Assembly (NCBI GenBank): GCA_947461495.1
Contig: CANHLV010000061.1
Coordinates: 1-8,345, forward strand
From: Chitinophagaceae bacterium
Lineage (GTDB): Bacteria > Bacteroidota > Bacteroidia > Chitinophagales > Chitinophagaceae
Length of the DNA: 8,345 bases
Direction of reading: 5' to 3'
In this document: positions 1 to 7,033 of the stretch, piece by piece
Position numbering within the stretch: position 1 is the stretch's first letter
How the letters are laid out: every line of letters begins with the position of its first letter
Position numbers and translations under genes: made by a program
Notes under the pieces: generated by a model
Database searches by the model: none
The model's input: only the letters and a program-made list of their open reading frames with translations
What the model was told of the DNA's origin: nothing

Positions 1-2
1 CC

Positions 3-683
3 AAGCATCAGCTTTCATATAGCAGCACAGATGCATCAGCGGATTGTTTTGCTGCCAATCTGAAAATGAAAAACGGCTCTTATTATTTTGATGTTCATAT
101 TGGAACTGAAGTGGTGGAGGGTTTTGAACTGAATATGGGCGGGATGCACAATGTTGAAAATGCGGTGGCTGCTATTGTTGCAGCAAGAAGAGCAGGAGTT
201 GAAGATGATAAAATTCGAAAGGCTTTAGCCGCTTTCAAAGGTGTAAAAAGAAGATTTGAATACATCATTAAGACTGATGAAATAGTGATGATTGATGATT
301 ATGCACACCATCCGCAAGAACTGAGTGCATTGATTAAAGGAGCGAAAGGACTTTTTGCAGATAAAAAATGTACAGTGATTTTTCAACCTCATTTGTACAC
401 AAGGACAAGAGATTTTGCAACAGGTTTTGCAGATTCATTACATCTGGCTGATGAAATTATTTTATTGCCGATTTATCCTGCAAGGGAAAAGCCCATTGAA
501 GGAGTGGAAAGTGAAATGATAAAAGAATTAATGCAGTCAGAAAAAGTGGTTTGTTTTTCTAAAGAAGATTTGTTGAATTGGGTCTTGGAAAAAAAAGCAA
601 AAGGTGAAATTGAAATGTTGATCACAGCTGGCGCAGGAGATATTGATACTTTGGTGACACCCATAAAAAATATAATAGTATAA
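3..683 (+). CDS. murC: UDP-N-acetylmuramate--L-alanine ligase (MurC), C-terminal part; 5' end outside the window
   Basis: MurC is the cytoplasmic ATP-dependent ligase that adds L-alanine to UDP-MurNAc, the first amino acid of the peptidoglycan stem peptide. The frame is open from base 3, so the gene enters from upstream; the first ATG at 66 is internal, not the start. The 226 visible residues hold the end of the central Mur ligase domain (MHNVENAVAA, visible residues 48-57) and the whole C-terminal domain. Family motifs are IDDYAHHPQE (about 97-106), FQPHLYTRTRDF (about 127-138), LPIYPAREKP and the terminal AGAGDIDTLV. The DDYxHHP and FQPHxYTRTRD blocks are typical of MurC rather than MurD, MurE or MurF. 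The N-terminal nucleotide-binding domain and the P-loop lie outside the window. The gene ends 19 nt before ftsQ, which suggests one transcript. No ddl or murB lies between them, unlike in Escherichia coli but as is common in Bacteroidota. Confidence 0.96.
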   Translation, partial: KHQLSYSSTDASADCFAANLKMKNGSYYFDVHIGTEVVEGFELNMGGMHNVENAVAAIVAARRAGVEDDKIRKALAAFKGVKRRFEYIIKTDEIVMIDDYAHHPQELSALIKGAKGLFADKKCTVIFQPHLYTRTRDFATGFADSLHLADEIILLPIYPAREKPIEGVESEMIKELMQSEKVVCFSKEDLLNWVLEKKAKGEIEMLITAGAGDIDTLVTPIKNIIV

Positions 684-702
684 GCAAGTTTAAATAATAG
701 CA

Positions 703-1953
703 ATGTTCGAAAAAAATAAACTTAAAAAAATACTGACGATCAGTCTCTGGTCTTTACTGGGGATAGGTGGTGTTGTATTGCTTGTTGCTGCACTCAATAA
801 AAAACATGAAACTGTTTGTACAGGTATTGATATCGAAATCGGCGGTGTAAACAATAATTTTTTCATCAACAAACAAGACATCATCACATTGTTGCAAAAC
901 AGCACCGGTGAAATGATAAAAGGGAGAAGAATCAGCGACTTCAACTTGGATACTATGGAGATGGAAATAAAAAAAGATGTATGGATTAACAAGGCTGAAC
1001 TTTATTTTGATAAGAATGGCGTATTGAAAGTTTCCATTACTGAAAAGGATCCAGTAGCGAGAATATTTTGTAACGATGGCAGTTCTTATTATATCGATAA
1101 CAACAAAAATATGTTGCCTCTAAGCGATAGACATGCTGCAAGGCTTCCGGTGTTTACAAATTTTCCAACACCTTTGAAAGTACTTTCTGCCAAAGACAGT
1201 GGCCTGCTTGAAGATGTGAGAAAATTAAGTTTGTTTATACAGAAAGATGCATTTCTGATGGCCATCATTGATCAGGTGAATATTAACAATGACATGAAAT
1301 TCGAATTGATTCCTAAAATAGGAGATCAGCTGATTACTTTTGGAGATGTATCTGATATGCAAGCCAAATTTGAAAAATTAAAATTGTTTTATAAGAAAGT
1401 AATTCCAGTTTATGGCTGGTCGAGATATAATAGAATCAATCTCGAATACAAAGGCCAAATGGTAGCGACAATTAACGGAATGAAAGATATTGCTGCAGAT
1501 TCAGTTCAAACAATACAATTGATGAAGGCCTTGGCTACCTATTCTTCATTGATGGCATCTGATACTACACAGTCTATGTTGCCTGATAACGAACACAATA
1601 CTACTAGTCCTGAGTTGATAAACAAATCTATTCAAAGGGAAGAAGCTGTCGATAACAGTAACGGTCAAACGATACCTGCAGTTACTCCTGTAGTGGTTGT
1701 TCCAAAGTCAGCTCCTTTAGTTGTTTCAGTAAAACCTGCAGCATCAAAGCCTATTATAGCAAAACCTGCGACTTTGAAAACTGCGGCAACTACAAAGTCT
1801 GCATTAACAAATAAAACAAACAACAAACAATCTCCCCCTTGGGGGAATAAGGGGGCTAACAAACCAACAGCAAATCCAAAAGAGCTGATGCCTCAAAAAA
1901 AAACGGAGACTAAAACTGTTACTAACAAACCTAAAATAGCTAATGAGTATTAA
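703..1953 (+). CDS. ftsQ: Cell division protein FtsQ with an extended basic low-complexity C-terminal tail
   Basis: FtsQ is a bitopic inner-membrane divisome protein whose periplasmic part recruits FtsB/FtsL in well-studied bacteria. The product is 416 aa: a short basic cytoplasmic start (KNKLKK), one membrane helix at about residues 9-31, a POTRA-like region at about 38-112 (with DVWINKAELYF and LKVSITEKDPVARI), and a FtsQ/DivIB-type beta domain to about 256 ending in RINLEYKGQMVATI. Position between murC and ftsA supports the call, since sequence conservation is low. From about residue 260 the protein becomes a predicted disordered tail rich in Lys, Pro, Ala, Thr, Asn and Val, some 155 residues long; E. 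coli FtsQ has 276 residues and no such tail. Codons 376-385 of the tail are supplied by a copy of the palindromic repeat found elsewhere in the window. The start is the ATG at 703 after an A-rich leader with no Shine-Dalgarno sequence. The tail's function is unknown. Confidence 0.9.
   Translation: MFEKNKLKKILTISLWSLLGIGGVVLLVAALNKKHETVCTGIDIEIGGVNNNFFINKQDIITLLQNSTGEMIKGRRISDFNLDTMEMEIKKDVWINKAELYFDKNGVLKVSITEKDPVARIFCNDGSSYYIDNNKNMLPLSDRHAARLPVFTNFPTPLKVLSAKDSGLLEDVRKLSLFIQKDAFLMAIIDQVNINNDMKFELIPKIGDQLITFGDVSDMQAKFEKLKLFYKKVIPVYGWSRYNRINLEYKGQMVATINGMKDIAADSVQTIQLMKALATYSSLMASDTTQSMLPDNEHNTTSPELINKSIQREEAVDNSNGQTIPAVTPVVVVPKSAPLVVSVKPAASKPIIAKPATLKTAATTKSALTNKTNNKQSPPWGNKGANKPTANPKELMPQKKTETKTVTNKPKIANEY
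1828..1857 (-). repeat. Copy of the G/C-tract palindromic repeat inside the ftsQ coding tail
   Basis: This 30-bp segment reads CTCCCCCTTGGGGGA in its core, followed by AATAAGGGGGCT. It aligns with the 31-bp repeat reconstructed around the IS insertion at about 26 of 31 positions, with a single one-base gap in the T run. Strand is given relative to the copy at 5494-5524. It starts exactly on a codon boundary and encodes ten residues, QSPPWGNKGA (376-385). The only Trp of the tail comes from it. The 30-bp length keeps the frame, whereas a 31-bp copy would shift it. The same tracts could fold into a CCCCC/GGGGG hairpin in the mRNA. Confidence 0.75.
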
Positions 1954-1981
1954 ACATAAAAACTAAAACAATTAAAATTAT

Positions 1982-1997
1982 ACAAACACACAAACAC
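1982..1997 (+). repeat. Tandem 8-bp duplication in the ftsA leader
   Basis: ACAAACAC occurs twice head to tail just before the ftsA start, in a 52-nt spacer of nearly only A, C and T. No Shine-Dalgarno sequence and no Bacteroidota-type TAnnTTTG promoter box is visible in the spacer. It may simply be an unstructured leader, or a chance low-complexity tract. Confidence 0.4.
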
Positions 1998-2005
1998 GAA
2001 TCACT

Positions 2006-3415
2006 ATGCAACACGAACAACCCATCATTGTAGGCTTAGATATAGGTACTACAAAAATCGCTGCCATCGCAGGACGCAAAAATGAATTTGGTAAACTTGA
2101 AATTCTTGGTTTTGGGCGCGCCAATAGCAATGGTGTGCAACATGGAATGGTATTGAACATCGACCAAACCATCAAGGCTATTCAAACCGCACTTGAAAAT
2201 TGTTTGAAAAGCAATCCTGAATTGGAAATCAGTGAGGTTTATGTTGGTATTGCCGGGCATCACATTAAAAGTTTGCAAACAAGAGGTGATATCGTAAGAC
2301 AAAATATAGAAGATGAAATCAGTCAAGAAGAAATTGATCGCCTGGTTGCAGATCAATATCGTACTTATATTCCTTTGGGAGATCAGATTATTGATGTGAT
2401 TCCTCAACAATTTACAGTTGATAACCATCCTAACATTGCCAATCCTATTGGATACAGTGGTGTGAAAGTTGGTGCCAATTTCCATATCATTACTGGAGAT
2501 AAAAATGCCATTAGAAACATCAACAGAAGCGTTGAGAAATCAGGATTAAAGACAAAGGATCTTGTCTTGCAACCCCTTGCTTCTGCTGCTGCTGTAATGA
2601 GCGAACAAGACCTTGAAGCTGGTGTTGCCATTGTTGATATTGGAGGTGGAACCACTGACTTGGCTGTTTTTTGCGAAGGTGTTTTAAAATATACAGCTGT
2701 CATTCCATTTGGAGGAGAAAATATTACAAACGACATCAAACAAGGTTTGGGTGTTTTGAAAACACAAGCCGAAGCCATGAAAGTTCAGTTTGGTAGTGCG
2801 TTAAGTGATGAAGCAAAATCAAATACATTTATCACTATTCCCGGATTAAGAGGAATGGCCCCTAAAGAAATTGCTGTAAAAAATCTTGCAAATATCATTC
2901 AGGCTCGTATGAGCGAAATCATGGATTTTGTTTCTTATCACTTGAAACAAGTTGGATTGGATAGTCGTTCATTGAACGGGGGAATTATCTTAACGGGCGG
3001 TGGTTCTCAATTAAAGCATTTGTTACAATTAACAGAGTATCTAACAGGACTAAATGCTAGAATTGGATTACCAAATGAACATTTGTCGGGAGATTATCTT
3101 GAAGAATTGGCAATGCCAATGTACAGCACTTGTATCGGTTTGATTTTAAAAGGTTACAACGATTATGAAAATACAGTAAGAGCAGCTGAAATAATCGTTG
3201 AAAAAGAAGTAGTTGCTAGAAAAGTTCTTGTAGATAATCAAGTTGAAATTGTTCCCGCAGTGGATGAGACTTTATTAACAGAAGCTAAAACTGAAGTTGA
3301 AACAGAAAAGACGCCTGTTGAAGTTAAACCACGTAAAACAATCAAAGATTTTATGGATTCTATTAAGAATAATTTGATTGAAATGTTTCAAGAAGAAGAA
3401 GATTCAAAACTCTAA
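2006..3415 (+). CDS. ftsA: Cell division protein FtsA, actin-like membrane anchor of FtsZ
   Basis: FtsA is an actin-fold ATPase that polymerises under the membrane, binds the C-terminal peptide of FtsZ and helps recruit later divisome proteins. The 469-aa product shows the actin/Hsp70 nucleotide-binding motifs in order: phosphate-1 IVGLDIGTTKIAAIAG (residues 8-23), phosphate-2 VAIVDIGGGTTDLAVF (207-222) and the adenosine motif IILTGGGSQL (327-336). The FtsA-specific 1C subdomain lies between the first two (about 85-165, with GHHIKSLQTRGD). After a linker rich in Glu, Val and Lys (about 395-440), the C-terminus RKTIKDFMDSIKNNLIEMF (443-461) looks like the amphipathic membrane-targeting helix. 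Length is above the E. coli value of 420 because of the linker. The start is the ATG at 2006, since the phosphate-1 motif begins only seven residues later; there is no Shine-Dalgarno sequence. It lies 52 nt after ftsQ and 38 nt before ftsZ. Confidence 0.97.
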   Translation: MQHEQPIIVGLDIGTTKIAAIAGRKNEFGKLEILGFGRANSNGVQHGMVLNIDQTIKAIQTALENCLKSNPELEISEVYVGIAGHHIKSLQTRGDIVRQNIEDEISQEEIDRLVADQYRTYIPLGDQIIDVIPQQFTVDNHPNIANPIGYSGVKVGANFHIITGDKNAIRNINRSVEKSGLKTKDLVLQPLASAAAVMSEQDLEAGVAIVDIGGGTTDLAVFCEGVLKYTAVIPFGGENITNDIKQGLGVLKTQAEAMKVQFGSALSDEAKSNTFITIPGLRGMAPKEIAVKNLANIIQARMSEIMDFVSYHLKQVGLDSRSLNGGIILTGGGSQLKHLLQLTEYLTGLNARIGLPNEHLSGDYLEELAMPMYSTCIGLILKGYNDYENTVRAAEIIVEKEVVARKVLVDNQVEIVPAVDETLLTEAKTEVETEKTPVEVKPRKTIKDFMDSIKNNLIEMFQEEEDSKL

Positions 3416-3453
3416 ATTCTAATTACAATATACTAACCCACAAATAACAATTT

Positions 3454-5421
3454 ATGATTCAATTTGATTTACCTAAAGAACAATCCTCAATCATTAAAGT
3501 GATTGGAGTCGGTGGTGGCGGCAGTAATGCGGTTAATCACATGTTTGGACAAAATATAGAAGGGGTAAATTTTATCATTTGCAATACAGACGCACAGGCT
3601 ATTGCATTGAGTAAAGTTCCCAACAAAGTGCAATTAGGTCCTCATCTAACACAAGGGTTGGGTGCAGGCGCAAATCCTTCCATTGGACGTCAGGCAACTG
3701 AAGAAAGTTTGGAAGAAATAAAACGCATATTGGAAGTCAACACCAAAATGGCTTTCATCACTGCAGGCATGGGCGGTGGAACCGGAACAGGTGGTGCTCC
3801 TATCATTGCTCAAATTTGCAAAGAATTAGGCATCCTTACTGTTGGTATCGTTACCACTCCATTTGCTTATGAAGGAAAGAAAAGATTGCAACAAGCTGAG
3901 GCGGGTATCAATTTATTGAAAGAGAATGTGGATACTTTACTTGTGATCAGTAATGATAAATTACGTCACCAGTTTGGCAATTTAAAAATGAAAGAAGCAT
4001 TTGGCCGAGCAGATAATGTTTTGGCAACTGCTGCAAAATGTATAACGGATGTAATCAACAGTACAGGTCAGATTAATGTTGACTTTGCGGATGTTTGTAC
4101 AGTAATGAAAGACGGCGGTGTTGCTATCTTGGGAAGTGCAGCTGCTTCCGGTGAAAATAGAGCACAAACTGCAATCGAAAATGCTTTGACTTCTCCATTG
4201 TTGAATGACTGTGAAATCAAAGGTGCTAAATGGATATTGATCAACATCAACAGTGCCGAAGGTGAACATGAATTTTCTATGGATGAAGTTGAAATCATTC
4301 AAAATCATTTATTGTCTCAAGCAGGAGAAGATACGGATGTGATTCTTGGTTTGGGATACGATAATTCATTGGGAAGTGATATAGGCATTACTTTAATTGC
4401 AACCGGATTTGAACAAAAAGATCCATTTGCTAAAGAAGCAAAGGAAGACAATACAGAAGCCAAAGATAAAGTTGTTCTTCATCTTGATTTGCCAAAAGCA
4501 ACTCCCGTAGCTATTCCTGTAACTAAAGAAATCGTGATTGAGAACATTGTTGAAGAAAGGATTTTAACACCATTGGTTATTGAACAACAGCCTGAAGTAG
4601 TGATTCAAGAACCTGTTGTAGAAGCTGTGTCGGCAATTACAGAAAGTGTTCCTCCAGCGTCAGATCCAATGATGCCTACTTTAAAAATCATTGAAGAACA
4701 AAAGGTTGAAACAGAAACTATAGTAGTTGCCTATCAGGAAGAAGTTGCAGAAGAACCAAAAGTATTTTTTGAGATTTCTTCATCGGCAGATCAGATACCC
4801 ACAACCACTTTCCATTTTGCAGAAGTCAATGACATTATAGAAAGCTCAAATATAGTTACCATAACAGTAGCTAAAGAAGAAAAAAACGAACAAAAAGTAC
4901 AGCAGGAGTCGGAAAACAAAAGCAACCTTTCGTCGGGGGGCTTTCTGACAAAACCAACGCAAATTTATGCTGAGGAAAAGCCTGTGATTCAGGAATCCAA
5001 TACTACAGATGAATCACTACTTGTAAAACAGTCAATACAGGAAGACGAGCCTGCTGTTGAACTGCAACTGGTAGTTAAAGAATCCACGAACGCGGCGGAG
5101 GAGCCTGTTGCGCAACCAACTCAGCCCATCATGAAATCTTCGGTTGAGGAGCCCGCTTTGCAGGACGAAACTGAAGAATTAAGGCGCCGGGCTAATGAAA
5201 GGCTGGCAAAATTGAGAAACTTATCGTTTAATGTCAATGCCGCCGATCCTAACAATGAGTATGAAACAGTACCGGCTTATCTCCGCCGCAACATGGAAAT
5301 GCAGGTTCAGCTTGCAGAAGTTGAAAATTTTTACAGTAATTACACAGTAAAGCCTACTGAAAATAACCAGGCAGAAATTAGTACTATCAATACTTTTTTG
5401 GATGGTAAAAAACCAGATTAA
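3454..5421 (+). CDS. ftsZ: Cell division GTPase FtsZ with a very long C-terminal linker
   Basis: FtsZ is the tubulin-like GTPase that assembles the cytokinetic Z ring. The GTPase and T7 domains occupy about residues 1-320: KVIGVGGGGSNAVNHM (15-30), NTDAQA (44-49), the tubulin signature GGGTGTG (107-113) and the T7 synergy loop NVDFADV (208-214) with its catalytic acidic residue. A linker from about 325 to 575 follows, rich in Glu, Val, Pro, Gln and Thr and probably disordered. Then comes a conserved region with LRRRANERLAKLRNLSF (576-592) and the C-terminal peptide ETVPAYLRR (604-612), the expected docking site for FtsA. A further 43 residues follow the peptide. At 655 aa it far exceeds the usual 350-400 aa; long linkers are known in Bacteroidota. 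The start is the ATG at 3454 after an A-rich leader with no Shine-Dalgarno sequence. It is the last gene of the operon, and a terminator begins 45 nt after its stop. Confidence 0.98.
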   Translation: MIQFDLPKEQSSIIKVIGVGGGGSNAVNHMFGQNIEGVNFIICNTDAQAIALSKVPNKVQLGPHLTQGLGAGANPSIGRQATEESLEEIKRILEVNTKMAFITAGMGGGTGTGGAPIIAQICKELGILTVGIVTTPFAYEGKKRLQQAEAGINLLKENVDTLLVISNDKLRHQFGNLKMKEAFGRADNVLATAAKCITDVINSTGQINVDFADVCTVMKDGGVAILGSAAASGENRAQTAIENALTSPLLNDCEIKGAKWILININSAEGEHEFSMDEVEIIQNHLLSQAGEDTDVILGLGYDNSLGSDIGITLIATGFEQKDPFAKEAKEDNTEAKDKVVLHLDLPKATPVAIPVTKEIVIENIVEERILTPLVIEQQPEVVIQEPVVEAVSAITESVPPASDPMMPTLKIIEEQKVETETIVVAYQEEVAEEPKVFFEISSSADQIPTTTFHFAEVNDIIESSNIVTITVAKEEKNEQKVQQESENKSNLSSGGFLTKPTQIYAEEKPVIQESNTTDESLLVKQSIQEDEPAVELQLVVKESTNAAEEPVAQPTQPIMKSSVEEPALQDETEELRRRANERLAKLRNLSFNVNAADPNNEYETVPAYLRRNMEMQVQLAEVENFYSNYTVKPTENNQAEISTINTFLDGKKPD

Positions 5422-5466
5422 TTAAAGTTTGTCATTATAGTTTTCAAATTGTGTTTGTTTGTCTTG

Positions 5467-5493
5467 GCCCCTTTCTTTTGGAAGGGGCTTTTT
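5467..5493 (+). terminator. Intrinsic terminator of the murC-ftsQ-ftsA-ftsZ operon
   Basis: GCCCCTTTC (5467-5475) pairs with GGAAGGGGC (5480-5488) over nine pairs, one of them a G-T wobble, around a TTTT loop. Five T residues (5489-5493) follow. This is the classic rho-independent form on the + strand. The reverse strand has no matching U run, so it should not terminate umuC. The T run directly abuts the next repeat copy. Confidence 0.88.
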
Positions 5494-5524
5494 AGCCCCC
5501 TAAATCCCCTAAAGGATGACTTTG
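5494..5524 (+). repeat. Palindromic repeat, copy 1 (intergenic, slightly degenerate)
   Basis: This 31-bp segment begins AGCCCCCTAAATCCCC and ends GACTTTG. It matches the copy reconstructed around the IS at 28 of 31 positions, in opposite orientation. Three changes (positions 17, 23 and 24 of the unit) spoil its central CCCCC/GGGGG stem. I recall near-identical units as abundant intergenic elements in Bacteroidota genomes; that memory cannot be checked here. Confidence 0.8.
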
Positions 5525-5545
5525 ATTATGTTTTATTGAGTTAGC

Positions 5546-5561
5546 CACGAATTCACGAATT
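5546..5561 (+). repeat. Tandem CACGAATT motif in the ftsZ-umuC intergenic region
   Basis: CACGAATT occurs twice in direct tandem within TTAGCCACGAATTCACGAAT. The centre also contains an EcoRI-like palindrome, GAATTC. Similar strings recur between genes in several bacterial genomes as I remember them, so this may be another dispersed repeat. No gene is visible on either strand around it, and the rest of 5525-5671 shows nothing else I can name. Confidence 0.45.
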
Positions 5562-5671
5562 TTTATTGTACATATTTGGACAGAATGAATTTTACTAAGA
5601 TTTATAAAATATCACCGTTCATGAGAGAATGATAATTACATTTCCGAACCTACTTCCTAATTCCACACAAT

Positions 5672-5688
5672 CAAAGTCCCCCTTTGGG
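5672..5688 (-). repeat. Palindromic repeat, copy 2, left part (split by the IS)
   Basis: CAAAGTCCCCCTTTGGG is the first 17 bases of the 31-bp repeat in inverted orientation to copy 1. Its last nine bases are the left target duplication of the insertion sequence. The remaining 14 bases of the unit follow the right target duplication at 7129-7142. The IS boundary falls just inside the central CCCCC-TTT-GGGGG palindrome. Confidence 0.88.
5680..5688. repeat. Left 9-bp target site duplication
   Basis: CCCTTTGGG lies immediately outside the left inverted repeat and is identical to 7120-7128 on the other side of the IS. A 9-bp duplication is within the range known for IS4-family elements. The site has the form CCC-N3-GGG. 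Confidence 0.93.
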
Positions 5689-5713
5689 CAATGTCATTAA
5701 GTTAAGGAATTAG
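5689..5713 (+). repeat. Left terminal inverted repeat of the IS
   Basis: The 25-bp end begins CAATGTCATTAAGTTAAG and continues GAATTAG. The only mismatch to the right end is at position 19. The transposase stop codon (5710-5712) lies inside it, so the gene runs into the end of the element. Confidence 0.93.
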
Positions 5714-7032
5714 TACGCTGGTTTAAAGTTTGTAAATGTTTTATACTTACTCTTTGACTGCGGGTTTTTTCTTATCCGTTCAAAAGTTCTTCCTTTTCTT
5801 ATTGGTATCAATTCCTTCTTAAAAAAATCATGCAATATCTGCAGGATGTTTTTAGGTTCATGTGTTAAAAACAAATGCACGAAATTCATTTTCAATTTTC
5901 CAAACGACTTATTCTTATTGATTTTCATTGGGTATTTTCTTTTGACTACGCTGTTTTCTACAGTTTTCTGGGCATCTTTTATCAATACAGAATGAAGATT
6001 TGCCATAAAAACTGTTGCATAAAAATCCTGCTCAACAGCAGCTACAGTAAGGCCGCTGAATGATTCAAGCTGCATAATGTTTTTCTGTATCGAGATGTTT
6101 GTTTCTACACCCCAACGCTTAAAATATAATTCTTTAAACTGACTTGCCGGATGACCATCCTCTTCCCACAAATTTGTAATCAATACTTCTGTACATCCAT
6201 TAAGCTCAACTCTCACCAATCTTACTTTCAGAGTGGTGTTTTTATCAATCAAATAGCCACTTTTCTTTAATCCTTCCATCGCAGAAACTGTAGATTTCCA
6301 TTGAACAATTGCTGAAACTTCTCCACTCTTAACAAAATCTTTAATGATAGTAATATTATCCTTTGCTCTTATTACAAACTTTCTTTCCTTTTCCTGCCAC
6401 AAGTGCAATGCTATTACTTTGTAATTACTGAAGTTCCTATCGTATATCAGAAGCATATCTTCTTCTGTACTGTCAACCATATCATACACCATATTTAATT
6501 CGCTATGCCGGTATGCACTTATTTTGGGAAGTAATATCAACTCATTAAGTACATCATAGAAATAAAAGGTTTTAGCTACTGTAAAAAAACTTTCCTGATT
6601 ACGTTGTCCGCCAAAATGTTTAATGAGCGCCCCATTGTTCACTAGCGTTGCATTTGAGCCATCGGCAGCCACAACACGGTAGCCCTTCCAACGCTTTACA
6701 GTATCTTTATTTAAATGGTACCAGGTGCTACATAAAAACTTATTCCAAATACAAAAAAAAATTGGCTTTAGTTTTATCCGCTGCTGCACAAAAGCACTGA
6801 CTGAGTAGGATTTAGTTTCACCCGATTCAGTAAAAAAGTTTTCTATTTCAACGCTCAGCGTCTTTTTGCAAAGCTTTGCTATCAGAAGTACTAGTTTTTC
6901 AAAGGGAAGTTTTCTACTGCGGACAAAATCCTTCGGTGACTGGCGAAAATGTTCTAGCAGCTCAATGTCTGAGCTCACTATCGAAACAAATTCTTTCAAT
7001 TCTTCTATGAGTTTTATATTTGCATCAAACAT
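5710..7032 (-). CDS. IS4-family DDE transposase
   Basis: This enzyme would catalyse cut-and-paste movement of the surrounding IS, acting on its terminal repeats. The 440-aa product has the IS4-type RNase H-like catalytic residues. The first Asp is D124 in VVAADGSNATLV, the second is D198 in LLIYDRNFSNY, and the Glu is in a full YREK signature, Y303-x2-R306-x3-E310-x6-K317, within LYFKRWGVETNISIQK. The region between D198 and E310 is the usual beta-rich insertion of the family. The N-terminal 115 residues are probably the DNA-binding part, and the C-terminus is strongly basic. Length is normal for the family and no frameshift or stop is seen. The start is the ATG at 7032; an inverted-repeat arm ends one base before it. 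The gene is on the same strand as umuC, so umuC read-through would be sense for it. Confidence 0.94.
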   Translation of the reverse strand: MFDANIKLIEELKEFVSIVSSDIELLEHFRQSPKDFVRSRKLPFEKLVLLIAKLCKKTLSVEIENFFTESGETKSYSVSAFVQQRIKLKPIFFCIWNKFLCSTWYHLNKDTVKRWKGYRVVAADGSNATLVNNGALIKHFGGQRNQESFFTVAKTFYFYDVLNELILLPKISAYRHSELNMVYDMVDSTEEDMLLIYDRNFSNYKVIALHLWQEKERKFVIRAKDNITIIKDFVKSGEVSAIVQWKSTVSAMEGLKKSGYLIDKNTTLKVRLVRVELNGCTEVLITNLWEEDGHPASQFKELYFKRWGVETNISIQKNIMQLESFSGLTVAAVEQDFYATVFMANLHSVLIKDAQKTVENSVVKRKYPMKINKNKSFGKLKMNFVHLFLTHEPKNILQILHDFFKKELIPIRKGRTFERIRKNPQSKSKYKTFTNFKPAY

Positions 7033-7033
7033 G

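Noticed and set aside
473..703. Antisense open frames over murC, ftsQ, ftsA and ftsZ.
   Set aside because: They lie opposite well-supported conserved genes, have no recognisable domains, and their composition fits reverse reading of real codons.
1828..1857. Intrinsic terminator inside ftsQ formed by the CCCCC/GGGGG tracts.
   Set aside because: The predicted loop is very short or absent, no T run follows, and the gene continues for another 32 codons into an operon.
4925..4950. A GGGGGG tract with flanking CCTTTC in ftsZ as a fourth copy of the palindromic repeat.
   Set aside because: Only the G tract and a few bases match. There is no CCCCC partner and no alignable second half, so chance in a coding linker is more likely.
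5875..6063. A short + strand open frame within the transposase gene.
   Set aside because: It is antisense to the conserved C-terminal part of the transposase and has no family features or start signals.
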